Assembly (NCBI GenBank): GCA_026545765.1
Contig: CM048839.1
Span: 53,800,677-53,864,676 of the forward strand
Source of the DNA: Plantago major
Lineage: Eukaryota > Streptophyta > Magnoliopsida > Lamiales > Plantaginaceae
Direction of reading: 5' to 3'
DNA length: 64,000 nt
In this document: positions 1 to 9,854 of the stretch, in pieces
Layout: each line of letters starts with the position of its first letter
Position numbering within the stretch: the first letter of the stretch is position 1
Translations under genes and position numbers: made by a program
The notes under the pieces: generated by a model
What the model was told of the DNA's origin: nothing
Seen by the model: the letters and a program-made list of their open reading frames with translations, nothing else
Database searches by the model: none

Positions 1-28
1 TCCTGACCATTGGACTTCAAGTCACAGA

Positions 29-760
29 ATGATTTGGGGAGGTGCCATGGTTGAGGAATACCTCACTGCTGCAATAGAAAACCAAAGTGACAGAAAATTG
101 ATTCTTGACTTGCTTGAAAAGGCACAAATCAAGGGTTTTCTATCTGCTCGCCCTAGCGGAATTTCATCACTTGATGTGTTGGAATTTTACAACAACTCCA
201 GGATTATCTCCTGTGTATCTGAAGGCACTGAAATAGTGTCTATCAAAACCTCAGTCCAAGGAAAGGAAATCCTTCTGGACTTAACAACTTTCTGTAAGTT
301 GTTTGAGGTTCAAAATCTTGGAAAAGATTTTGAAATAAACACCAAGGATGAGGAACTCCTTGAAGGTGTTAAAGAACTTTACAGTGATGTGTGTGATCTG
401 GAGAAATCAGATACACCCACTGAGTTCAAGCTTGCTGACATCCGAACCAGACATCTGTTAGTTCACTGGGATGTACTGGCTTGCATTCTTCACAGATGTT
501 TTGATGGTCTACAAGGAGGTGCTGACCAGATAAGCCAAGAACGATGGATCATGATGTTCTTGCTGAATCAACAAAACAAAAGGCTGGAAAACCCTTTCAA
601 CTGGGTAAAGTACGCCTTCATGAAATTTGTGAAGAAGATTCAAGGCTTCGAGCCTAAGATTGTTAAAGGACTAGCTGAGCCAAAGGCCATGAGGATATGG
701 TCCAAGATATGCTACTTGTCGGAAAAGCTTGGCATCGAGCTCAGAGAGACTACCAAATAG
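29..760 (+). CDS. Retrotransposon accessory ORF, unknown function (5' open)
   Basis: This is a 243-codon open frame. The frame remains open to base 2 of the window (upstream codons read DHWTSSHR), so the true start may lie outside and 29 is only the first visible ATG. The protein is mixed alpha-helical in look, with no signal peptide and no membrane segment. The middle (about residues 135-205, around RTRHLLVHWDVLACILHRCF and the segment after it) resembles the conserved block found in plant retrotransposon-associated 'putative plant transposon protein' ORFs. That resemblance is from memory and is weak. It lies 24 bases before the next ORF and ends in TAG. It could be a gag-like or an extra structural/regulatory protein of the element. 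No catalytic motif is visible. Confidence 0.5.
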   Translation: MIWGGAMVEEYLTAAIENQSDRKLILDLLEKAQIKGFLSARPSGISSLDVLEFYNNSRIISCVSEGTEIVSIKTSVQGKEILLDLTTFCKLFEVQNLGKDFEINTKDEELLEGVKELYSDVCDLEKSDTPTEFKLADIRTRHLLVHWDVLACILHRCFDGLQGGADQISQERWIMMFLLNQQNKRLENPFNWVKYAFMKFVKKIQGFEPKIVKGLAEPKAMRIWSKICYLSEKLGIELRETTK

Positions 761-784
761 CCAACAAGAATTTACTCTACAAGT

Positions 785-3369
785 ATGAGTATACAAATCG
801 ATGAAAAGGTTACCGGGTCTCGTAAAGGTCCTAAGAAGAGAAAATCAAAAGATATCTCAAGAAAAGGTTATACTAAGAAGCCCGTAACTTCAAGAAAGAA
901 GTTTGTCGGCAAATCAAGACACACCCAAAGAGGTTGTCAATTCTCGATATCCGCAGACATGGCAGATGAACTCATCAATGCCGCAAAGAGTTATCACCCA
1001 TCAACAAGTAGACTCAAGAAGAGAAAGTGCTTTCAGAAATGTTGCGACTAATGCAGAAAGCCTTGCTGATGAACTCATAAATGCTGCCAAAAGTGGTGAA
1101 AAACACCAAGCCCCATCTGCAGAAACCGCAGGAATAATGGATCAATCAGTTCCTAATGCTGATGAGAGCTCTGACGATGAAGATGATGAACTAGTTATCT
1201 CTCAAGTCCTAGAAAGAACAAAGAGGGCCAAGGTTACTGAAAAAGTAACTGGTAATAAGGTATCTGAAGAAGAACCTACACCACAGGTTGCTGAGACTAT
1301 AGCAAAGGTTGTTGGTGCAAACACATCATCAGGGAATGCTTCTCTTGAACAACTTCACAAAGCCCTGATGAGTGGTATTTTAGTGCTGGCAGATGCTGAT
1401 GGAAATGCCACATCTAAAAATCTGGAAGAACACCCAACTGATCAATCTTCTGCTTCCAGACAACCACAACAACCACAAACACAACAACCACAACAGCCAC
1501 AAGTGGTTGAAGAAATGGTAAATGAACTCCATTTTGAAATACCAGGAATACAGTATGCTGAAGAAAATCCTGTAATTGAGCAGGTTCCCCAACTCAATGA
1601 GGGGGATCAAACTGAGACATCTACTCAGAATGATCAACCAGGGGAGGCAACTGAGTTGCATGCTCAGGGAAGGTGTGAAGTACCAGAAACTTCAAACAAA
1701 GAAACTGAACTGGGACAAGATGACCAATGTATAGAAAGGTCACAAGTTCCAGAGACCAATCAGCCTGAAACTGCTCGGGTAAATGACTGGTTTAACTCTT
1801 ACCTTGTGAAAATTTTTGTACTTATAAATCTTGTTACCTTATAAGAATTTCTTTGTTACAGGCTGAGTTAGAAACGCAGAAACAAGAGGAAGCTGAGAAG
1901 CTTACCTCAGATACTGAAAAAGAGGCTCCTTCAACCTCAACTCTTGAGAAATCTGAGCCTGTGTCACAGGTAAATGATTCTTAAAGAGAACTAACTTTTC
2001 AGTAAAAATGTTTGCATGATCATTAATGATAAATGTTTCTAACAGGCTCCAACTGAGATGGAAGAAGATAAGGCAGAAATGCCAGAGACAAACCCAGAAA
2101 CCAACAAGGTTTCTAAAGAACTCATCACTGAGCCTTTAAACTTGAAGGTATACGAAAATCAGTGATAAGTACTCTTTAGCCTGGGTTATCTTAAAACTTC
2201 TTCTAAATTATTCAATACTATCTACTTACAGGCTCAATCAGAAGTAAAAGTGCAAGGGGACAGAGTTATACATCCTCAAGACATATGGAAATTGATGAGG
2301 CATCAAGGCCTTCATCACAAGAAAAGACTCCAGAGACTGCACAAATCTCTGAGAGACAAGTATCTGAGCCTCCCATGGAGGTAATTGACCTCTCAGATAT
2401 CTGACTTGTCACATAAAGTTTTTCTTGACAAAGATTCCTAAGTATTGTGATAATGTTAATTCTCAGGATCAAGAAAGAAAGGTTGATGAGGACTAGACTT
2501 CCAAGTCCCCACCTCACAACAAGATATCTGAGACACCAATTGTCTTAGTAGAACAAGTATCTGAGCCTGATGTTCTTACTCAGGTAACTCAGAAACTAAA
2601 CTACACTTCTACTCAGATATCTACCAAAGTTTTGAAACTCACTCAAAACTCTTTCTTTCAGGCTCAAACAGATGCAAAGCAGGTTCCCATTGAAGAAACA
2701 AGGGACCTACTTCACTTCTTCAAAGCTCACACTTTGCCAAAGCATATTCAATGCTTCAAGAAATGGCAGAAGTTAAGGTGCTCTGCTCTCTCTGAAATAT
2801 TGAGAATAACTAATCAACCAATCAGACGGGCACGAGCTCTTGACCTGGAAACATATGTCCAAGCAATGTTCGCTACTGAACAATATACAGTTGCGACTCT
2901 ACTTCACAAAGACTTTTCCAGAGAAGTGGTGCATAGTTTGATACATGCCTTTGAACAGGCAGATGATCAGACAAGATTACAGATGGCATTCAAGCCAGTT
3001 CTGCCCCAGACTCTACAATTCATACCTTCTGAACAAGAAGAAGTTAATGGGCAGAAGATCACTCTCCCGGAAGTGATCAATCTTGTATCTGAAGATGATG
3101 AGGAGGAAGAAATGAATGAAAATTTCTTTGATGAACCTCCCACTGATCATCACAACAAGGATGATAATGACAAAAAGGATGATGATGATGCTCCTGCACC
3201 AGGAACCGGAGGAATTTCACAGAAACAATGCCTCACCAAAAGCAAACCGAGAAGAATTTACGTAAATCTCCGCCTTCATCACCTCGTAAATCTACTCATC
3301 CATCTTCTCACCAACGCCAGCTATTACCGAACAAGTAGTCGAGCTCAAGAAACCAATCAAAATTATTAA
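785..3369 (+). pseudogene. Acidic, Gln-rich accessory gene of the retrotransposon, with introns
   Basis: Two overlapping frames (785-1051 and 903-1844) encode a basic Lys/Arg-rich start followed by an acidic region (SSDDEDDE), a QPQQPQ-type Gln/Pro tract near 1455-1505 and many repeats of VSEP/PET-like words. ADELINAAKS is encoded twice, at 962 and 1065, 103 bases apart and in different frames, so a duplication or indel shifted the frame. Five short introns (1779-2661) link this to a last large exon (2662-3369). That exon reads AQTDAKQVP, passes a helical stretch and ends in an Asp/Lys-rich tail. Exon 2232-2380 has lost a base and exon 2467-2583 contains a TAG, so this copy is broken. The composition suggests a nuclear or scaffold-like disordered protein. 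The function is unknown. Confidence 0.5.
1779..2661 (+). other. Array of five short introns separating phase-0 mini-exons
   Basis: Five GT...AG intervals are visible: 1779-1861, 1970-2045, 2148-2231, 2381-2466 and 2584-2661, each 76-86 nt. Most donors are GTAA-type, acceptors are pyrimidine-rich and end in CAG, and four of the five following exons start with GCT (Ala). Exons are 108, 102, 149 (one base short of 150) and 117 nt. All are therefore symmetric phase-0 cassettes, apart from the 1-nt loss. They end in words such as SQ or TQ and share SEP/ISE text, which suggests duplication of a cassette. No cDNA is available, so splicing is inferred from sequence only. Confidence 0.6.
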
Positions 3370-5403
3370 ACACTAAGACCGTAAGTGCTCAACTCGCATA
3401 ACCGTTGGAAGAAGAACAACACCCATCTTCACCGAAGAACAAATAGCTAAATCCAGAGATAAGATTGATCAACTACAAGATCTATACTTAGAAGAAATGA
3501 TTGCTTACTCCGAGGTTAAAGAGCTACGGATGTCGCTCAAGAGATCACCAAAGAACTCGATACTGAAGAAGTATCTGAAGTCAAGCATGATGCTAAGGCT
3601 GCATCATCTTCGAAAGAAGTACCATCCTCCTCCCAGAAAGGAAAGAAACCATTCTCTGAGATGGTTGTTGGACTTGATACGATTGATGAAAATGTCCAAG
3701 AGGATGAAGATCACCGGCTAATCCTCGATGATGAAGAAGACAAGATTTCGGCAGACACCGCCATGAACATCTAGCGGTTTCTCACTTAAAAAGAAAGTTG
3801 ATTGCTCCTACAATCTTCAACAAACCGCCAAACGCCCACTCCTGTGAGTACATGAGCAGTACCAAGTACTAGCTACTCAATAAGGAGATGTCTTCACAAA
3901 ACAAGGAAGTAATCGCCTCCCCTCTCGAATGAGAAAGTTCACCGAGCTCATCACCAGAGAACAACTAGCATGATCATTGCTCGTAAAGATCCGGGAATGA
4001 CAAGGGACGATGATGTGTCTTTAGTCAAAAAGCTTTTCAAGAGGCAAGTTACATCGCTGAAAAGCAGATGCCATCCTAGCCCATCAAGAGCTCACCGATA
4101 AGGACAATGGACTTATCAAGCAAAATCAGAGCTCAAAGTCAACTTCAAGTTGGTCACGCTTATAATTATCTATAAGGGCATTTTGACTCTCTCTCGATTC
4201 CTTTATGAGACCGAGTCACCAACAATGACTAAGGGGAAAGAAAGTACAACTGACCTCAAAGTCGGGGAATGGGAAGAAGGAGATGAAAACAAGAAGAACT
4301 GAGTCAAGGCCGCTCAAAAGGAAGAAGAAAACTTCCCACCACCACTGTAATCTATGAATCCTCCTCCAAGCCGCTTCCTGAGACCCATCAAGGAACCAAA
4401 TGGTAACAAGGGCCATGGCACGTAAACCTCCAAGGAGTACCAAGGCTCCAAGGAGAAGACAAGTTAGAGGATTGATGAATCTTCCAAGAAGAAGAAGAAT
4501 GTCAAATCAAATCCTGTGGCAATGAAGAAGGTCGCAAAGATCTCACAAGAATTGATCTTGATGAAGATGATGAAGAGATGATGAAGATGAAGCCCTCTTC
4601 ACGTAAAAAGAAAACTTGAAAGTCTAATCGAGCCCATAGTCGCAAAGCCCTAGCAGCCTAAAACACCTCCGAAATACCAAGTCTATCCAGGGTGGTAGTT
4701 CTTCAAGCAACAACCCCAAAGAGAATTCAAGACAGAAAAGGAACAGACTGAGAGCTGAACAAAGACAAAGTCAACTTCCACTCAGGCCAGAAGAAGCCAA
4801 AATTGAGTATGTGAAGTATGACAATGATTCTTCCGCTCACAGTGCATCAATCAAAAATGGCTATTGATTCGAATCAAGCATCTATTGGTAAATTCAAGAT
4901 TTCCAGAACCAATCCTCAAACAGCTTATGGCATGGAGAAAGGATAAAACTACCTTGATCAACACCAATCACATCAAAGCATGGTTAGATTTTGAAGTTGT
5001 CAAGAGAACTGAAGCCATGAAGAAGGACCTCTCTGATGATTGTCCATATGGAAAGCCAGATGATGTGCACAAAATTCTGAATATCACAGAATGTGCACAA
5101 GACCAAGACTTGTCAGGAACCCCATGAGTCGCTCTATCCGATGTAAGATCAATACAAGGGTGACATCAGATATCTGAAGATTATCTACGGATACTTCAAG
5201 CTTTCAGATATCAGAATAGAGCATGCCTGGAAGTGGGGAAAGTACCTATGGGTCAAGCATTTTTCAAAGAAAAATCCTACCAAAACCTACAAAGAAGTCT
5301 GTGGATTTGCCAGAGACACAGAGATGCTTGTCAGAACTCTTCTCTATGATTATTCTGATGACATCAAAAGGTTTGGAGATAGGAAATTTGCAGACTGATC
5401 CAT
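3370..5403 (+). pseudogene. Decayed 3' coding region of the retrotransposon
   Basis: This stretch is low-complexity, Lys/Glu/Asp-rich coding-like sequence broken by many stops and shifts. Two islands remain readable. One is at 4864-5127, containing LMAWRKDKTTLINTNHIKAW and then a helical stretch. The other is around 5215-5400 and reads, in a frame different from its ATG ORF, HAWKWGKYLWVKHFSKKNP followed by a segment ending near RFGDRKFAD. Together they look like the end of the accessory protein begun upstream. I do not recognise a family. Nothing else is seen between 5404 and 5770. Confidence 0.4.
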
Positions 5404-5770
5404 AGAAATTTTGTTGAAGACTTGAAGATTGAAGACTTGAAGACTAGTTCTTTAGGATGTTTACTTGGAGATTGGTTACTCCTGTTGTCCTAATTTACTA
5501 TGTAATTTTTTGTCGATCTTGTCGATCGAGCTTAAATGTGTTATGTATTAAAGTTATCAGAATCCTTAGTTGCACTTATCCAAGAACTTACTCTCAGATA
5601 GTACTTTATAAAAGATAACTTGTCAGCAAAGATCACACCTTGTGATTTGGTTGATGTCTACTTTCTGAACTTAATTATATAGTTTGAAAGATCTTAAGAA
5701 ATGATTAAGTGGTGGATTGTTTCCTCATCCAGATTTGTAATAGGAAAGATAGTCATCGTTGACTGATCAA

Positions 5771-5783
5771 AATGGGGGAAATT
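5771..5783 (+). promoter_or_regulatory. Polypurine tract before the 3' LTR
   Basis: AATGGGGGAAATT directly precedes the LTR start TGTTAGA at 5784. It is the expected plus-strand primer for LTR retrotransposons and fixes the left LTR boundary. Confidence 0.75.
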
Positions 5784-6510
5784 TGTTAGATATTTTGGTT
5801 AGAATATCTGTTTAGATTTTGTTCAGCAACATGATGACTTATCTTAGTCTCAGAAAGGTGATTAGTACTCCTGGTTCACTTGAACATTGTAAAAGAGGAA
5901 ACCCACTAAGTATGATAGTCTAGCTAATCTTGTATAGGATGATAGGTCTCAAATTGTAATTTTATTTTATGAAGAGAAGACCAAGTAGAAGACATCCAAG
6001 CAGAAAGCTCAACAATTATCAAGAGTCAAGAAAATCGCACAAGATTATCGAATCATTATTCAGATATCTTAGCCGATATCTTGTAGACGCAAAAGCTTCA
6101 AATAAATCGGTCACAAGAGATATCTGAGAAATGAGATACATATCTGAAGACAAGGAAAGTGTCCACAGATATCTATTCTCAGATAACTTGAGCGTTAAAC
6201 TCGTTTCTGAAAAAGAAACATATATTGCAAACAAAGTTGTTTCAATAAATAACAAGTGGTATCTGAAGAATGAAGATAAGGATATGCAAAATCAGACAAC
6301 AAGTCTAGTCTCTGATACAAAGCATATTTCCGTTGACACTACAGGACAAAAAGTATAGTACAATGCATTTAATGCACGGACAGAGATGTCTGAGTAAAAG
6401 CAACGGCAACTTCTGAGAAGAAGACAAAACCTGCTACAGTACTATACACAGATATCGATAGTTTGAATTTGTGCCTAACGGATACTATTCAAACGGCACT
6501 CAAATTCATC

Positions 6511-6518
6511 TATAAATA
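6511..6518 (+). promoter_or_regulatory. LTR TATA box
   Basis: TATAAATA in the U3 part of the LTR. The solo LTR has the same box at 15979-15986 on the minus strand at the matching place, which supports it as the element's promoter. Confidence 0.65.
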
Positions 6519-6920
6519 TCAACACTTAGACAACTTGAGAGAACACACGGAACACAACTCAGAACACTGAATACGCTGAAACTTACGATCTCTGATCTTA
6601 CTCTCTCAAAGCATCTTACTTATTATCAAAGCTTTCTGTTGCGACTAAAGCTTGTGATCTTAAGTAAACACTGAAGTTCTAAGTGTCCTGATCCTAAACA
6701 AGCAAAGCTATCTGTGAAGGAGTTGAATCAAAAGATCAACTATCTAAGATTCATTCTCTTGAACAGAAATCATAAGACTTGGGTCAGTAAAATCGAACTA
6801 GATACCATACGCTGTAAAGTGTATTAAGTAACTTAGTTCACAGAGCTATCTGAATAACTGAAAAGTTATTAAGACGCTCATCTGACAACTCAAACCGAAA
6901 CCAACACCAAAACCGGCGTG

Positions 6921-7129
6921 GAGTACAGGAAGTACTTAGTTTGAAAAATCAAGGAATAACTCCAAGGTTACCGGAGTATAGGAAGTACTTGATTTGGGAA
7001 ACTAAGGAATAACTCCAAGGTTACTGAGTATAGGAAGTACTTAGCTTGGGAAGCTAGGGAACAACTCAAAGGTTTCTGAGTATAGGAAGTACTTGGCTGA
7101 AGAAGCTAGGGAACAACTCAGGGGGAACT
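6921..7129 (+). repeat. Four 52-bp tandem repeats in the LTR
   Basis: Units start at 6921, 6974, 7026 and 7078 (GAGTAYAGGAAGTACTT...GGAAYAACTC). Periods are 53, 52 and 52. The solo LTR of the same family has only two units (15491-15598, reversed). The repeats lie downstream of the TATA box, so they would be in the transcript leader. Confidence 0.8.
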
Positions 7130-7382
7130 TTTGGTTGGAAACCAATTGTTCAGAATCTTAGAATAGGATTTTTGTAAGGTTATCTCAATTATCTGTTCTA
7201 GTGAATTCTAGGTCTCTGATAAGACCAAAGTGGATTAGTTGGAGGATTACGCCACCTCCAGATACCACTATACTTGCTGTGTCTCTTACATTTCTGTATT
7301 TATACTTCGGCAACATACACACACTTATTAACTGTTTCTACACTTATCTTTATTAAGTCTTCCGCACTCTGATTCTAAGTAT

Positions 7383-7404
7383 CAGATATCCATTCAGATA
7401 TCTG
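7383..7404 (+). promoter_or_regulatory. Dyad CAGATATC-N6-GATATCTG near the LTR end
   Basis: This is a perfect inverted repeat, 8-bp arms with a 6-nt spacer. The solo LTR has CAGAAAGT-N6-ACTTTCTG at the homologous place (15189-15210). The geometry is the same, with compensatory arm changes. Confidence 0.6.
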
Positions 7405-7493
7405 AGAAATATTTGTTATCGACAAAAGTTTTAAAAGACTATTCACCCCCCCCCCCCCTCTAGTCTTTTACTTTGCCGTTATCTGGACCAACA

Positions 7494-8929
7494 CATCTTT
7501 TATGACACTTTTCATGCACTTAAGTGTATCATGCTCATCGTTAATCGGAATAACCTATTCTTTGTCATCTCCACACGCGCAATCAAATTTCCACGTGCAT
7601 CTTTAAGTGTCATATATGGATCCTTCATATTGATGATAAATCCTTTCTTCAATAGTTAGCCAAGGCTTAAAATATTGCTTTTCATGGCAGGAATGTAATA
7701 AACGTCTGATATATCACCATGGCTACCATTCTTAGATTTGTAAAGAATCGCATTTGTTTCGACCGAGACTTCGAGTAATCTCCAAACGCCACATCCTCTC
7801 ATGGAGTTTTTTCAAGCTTCATGAACATCTCCTTCGCCGCACATGTGATTGCTTGTTCGCTTATCAAGATACCATGTGGAATATTCATCCCCACAACTCC
7901 TTTATGAATGAACAATGATGTCAATCTCGCTTGTTCTTCTCGCGACATCGCATCCGCGTAGTCAATTCGTTGTCGCCCTCCCATATTTTTTGCGCCGACA
8001 CTCATAACCGTAGTGTCCATATTTGTGGCAATTATAACACTCAACATTTCTTTTATCATAAGTCCGCCGACTTACGCTTGATTTCGCCGCCTTGTCCAAA
8101 TCCTCTACCGCTGCCCTGACCTCGACCTCGACCTCGAGGTGCATACGTATCTTGATCACCATAAACTCCCTGTCTTTGATAATCTCCATGGCCTCCTCTT
8201 CCGCGATAATATCCACGTCCACGAGTTCCTCTTCCATGAGCTGCTACAAACTCCAACTTATCATCTTCTTTATCTTCATTTTCGCTTCTAGCGCTTGCTC
8301 CAACGACTCAGACTCTTTCTTTCATTCGCTGCTCGCACTTCTAGCTACTTTGCAACTGGTCCATCGTCATCGTGTTGAGATCCTTCGACTCCTCAATTGC
8401 CGCAACGACATGCTCAAACTTCCCCGTTAATGATCTCAATTATCTTTTCTACAACTCGAACATCTTCGACTTTCTCACCGAGCCTTTTCATTTTATTTAC
8501 GAGGACTAGTGTTCTCGCATAACAATCGTAAATAGACTCGACTCACTCATATTTAATGCTTCAAATTCGGCACGAAGAATTTGGAGTCGAACACGTACCG
8601 CTTTATCGACGCCAGTATGGGAATTCTTCAGAATCTCCCATGCCTCCTTCGACTTTTGCCGCAAGGCTTAATTTTCTCAAACGTCGCTTCATCAACTCCT
8701 TGATAAATAATGTACAACGCCTTCTTGTCGCGCTTTCTAGCTTCTCGTAATGCGCTTCTCGATTATTCGTCAATGCTGACCTCCACGGAACCGTGCTCAT
8801 CATATCCTCGCTTCAACAATTTCCCACAAGTCTTGCGATTGCAACAAGACTCGCATTTGATGCTCCAATTTACAGCTTATGCTTTTCAAGCTTCGGACTC
8901 ATTGCATGGTATTTGCCATTTAACGCCAT
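7494..8929 (-). pseudogene. Copia gag-pol 5' region (decayed)
   Basis: The ATG at 8929 (MALNGKYHA) follows the primer site. Next come a gag_2/UBN2-like stretch (LQDLWEIVEARYDEHGSVEV; LREARKRDKKALYIIYQGVD), an Arg/Gly-rich tract (8060-8250) and a zinc knuckle CYNCHKYGHYGYEC near 8000-8041. Then comes a protease/pre-integrase remnant (INMKDPYMTLKDARGNLIAR; DEHDTLKCMKSVIKD) reaching 7494. The order is that of a Ty1/copia polyprotein. Several frameshifts and stops break it, so no Gag protein can be made. Integrase, RT and RNase H are missing, presumably left of the window beyond the nested insertion. Confidence 0.8.
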
Positions 8930-8963
8930 ATATACCTTCGGTACTCTTCCTCCAAATGACGTG

Positions 8964-8978
8964 GCTCGATGCCAAATT
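8964..8978 (-). promoter_or_regulatory. Primer-binding site (tRNA-iMet type, degenerate)
   Basis: The minus strand reads TTTGGCATCGAGCCA directly after the LTR end. The usual plant copia site is TGGTATCAGAGCC. One base is missing and one is changed, consistent with decay. Confidence 0.65.
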
Positions 8979-9449
8979 TGTTGGGTTTTTAAGCGCCATG
9001 TATATCAAGGTGCCTTAAACGATTAATTTTACACAACGGAATAACTCGAATTTTATTCAATATAAACTAGTACTATTTTGGTACAAAGACTCAAAGACTA
9101 TTGACTCACACTAGAGCTACCGCCTTTAGTACTCACTCTTTCACTCTCTTTAATTCTTTTTTACTCACTTTTGCTTCTGCACTCTACATCAAACAACACA
9201 AGCAAACTAATATGTATATACCTCCTAAGTCGGTTAGCATAGCTAATTAATTAGCTAAACTCATTTCTCCATGTTGCCGTCATTCTCGTAACTTCTAGCC
9301 GTCATTCTCGACCTTTCTTGTTTCTTCAATTGCTTTCTTATTCCAACTTGGTCCCTCTAGAATTTTCTCTAAGTCCTTTATTTTTTCATTTCATTTCTAG
9401 GTCCCTCTAGATTCTTCTATTTATAAATTGAGCTTAATATTTTCAACAT
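8979..9449 (-). repeat. 5' LTR of the truncated copia element, 471 bp
   Basis: On the minus strand it begins TGTTGAAAATATT at 9449 and ends ACCCAACA at 8979, followed by the primer site. It contains a TTTATAAATAG-like TATA box near 9420. The other LTR is not in the window. Confidence 0.7.
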
Positions 9450-9854
9450 GGAGGTCATTTGTATTTACTGGATTGGCGAAGGAACATGAATCCGTCATTT
9501 ATCATATCTGATGTGATGGAAGACTATGCCAATTGGAATCCCTTGTACCGGATTCATACCGAAGAAATCCAGTCTGCATTGAGGGAGGCGGGACATAACA
9601 ATGTGACGTACGGGGCAATTTCTGCCGTTCCATTAGGCATTGTAAGCACCAACCGTGATGATTTATTTGAGATAGTCTGTAGAGTATCCAATGGTGTTGT
9701 GAGTTATGATCCTAGGAAACGGGCTGCAAAACAGCTCCTGCATTTGGATACTGTAAACTTTTGTTTAGTTTGTGTTTTTTGGTATCTGTTTAAGATACTC
9801 CTTCACTGTTTTTTTCCTCTTCTGTATTGTACTTGTGTTTACACATTTGACTGA
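9450..9854 (+). pseudogene. F-box protein, C-terminal exon (unit 1)
   Basis: The sequence GGHLYLLDWRRNMNPSFII continues to VMEDYANWNPLYRIHTEEI, the C-terminal part of a plant F-box-associated domain (LYLI...V.EM..DYS.W.VKY). The 5' end is cut off by the copia LTR at 9449. A 182-bp deletion removed the last codons and stop seen in unit 2 (ending LAPVD). The frame therefore runs into former 3' UTR and ends at 9854 with a hydrophobic tail. It cannot make a functional F-box protein, because the N-terminal F-box is absent. Confidence 0.7.

Larger units (their letters stand above)
1..7493 (+). mobile_element. LTR retrotransposon, 3' portion, inserted into a copia element
   Basis: The right boundary is an LTR ending in CCAACA at 7493, preceded by a purine-rich tract at 5771-5783, so this is the 3' part of an LTR retrotransposon whose 5' end lies before the window. 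The internal part in view has no reverse transcriptase. It holds an accessory coding region (29-5403) between the unseen body and the 3' LTR. Downstream of 7493 the sequence continues in frame-like fashion as a minus-strand copia gag/pre-integrase region, so this element landed inside that copia copy. Family membership (copia, gypsy or non-autonomous) cannot be decided from this part. A second member is the solo LTR at 15105-16573. Confidence 0.85.
5784..7493 (+). repeat. 3' LTR, 1710 bp
   Basis: The LTR begins TGTTAGA and ends CCAACA, with a C-rich run at 7446-7458 near its end. It shares its end (CTTTGCCGTTATCTGGACCA) and many internal blocks with the solo LTR at 15105-16573 on the other strand. 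The two differ in number of 52-bp tandem units and in a dispersed TATCTGA-type word. Frequent TCAGATATCTGA-like palindromes occur at 6061, 6118, 6166, 7383 and 7397. Confidence 0.85.
7494..9449 (-). mobile_element. Truncated Ty1/copia retrotransposon (5' part)
   Basis: Read on the minus strand this is 5' LTR (9449-8979), primer-binding site, gag with a CCHC knuckle, and the start of pol (protease/pre-integrase). It is cut at 7494 by the insertion of the first LTR retrotransposon. The LTR outer end at 9449 joins directly to the F-box homologous segment at 9450. In unit 2 that segment continues leftward uninterrupted, so the copia element inserted into the F-box gene of unit 1. Confidence 0.8.

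Noticed and set aside
1380..1661. Hydrophobic minus-strand ORF rich in Leu/Trp
   Set aside because: It is the antisense of the Gln-rich coding tract.
7446..7458. C-run as a G-quadruplex element
   Set aside because: A single homopolymer run within the LTR, shorter and interrupted in the solo LTR. No set of four runs.
8092..9026. Plus-strand Ser-rich and other ORFs
   Set aside because: Shadows of the minus-strand copia gag.
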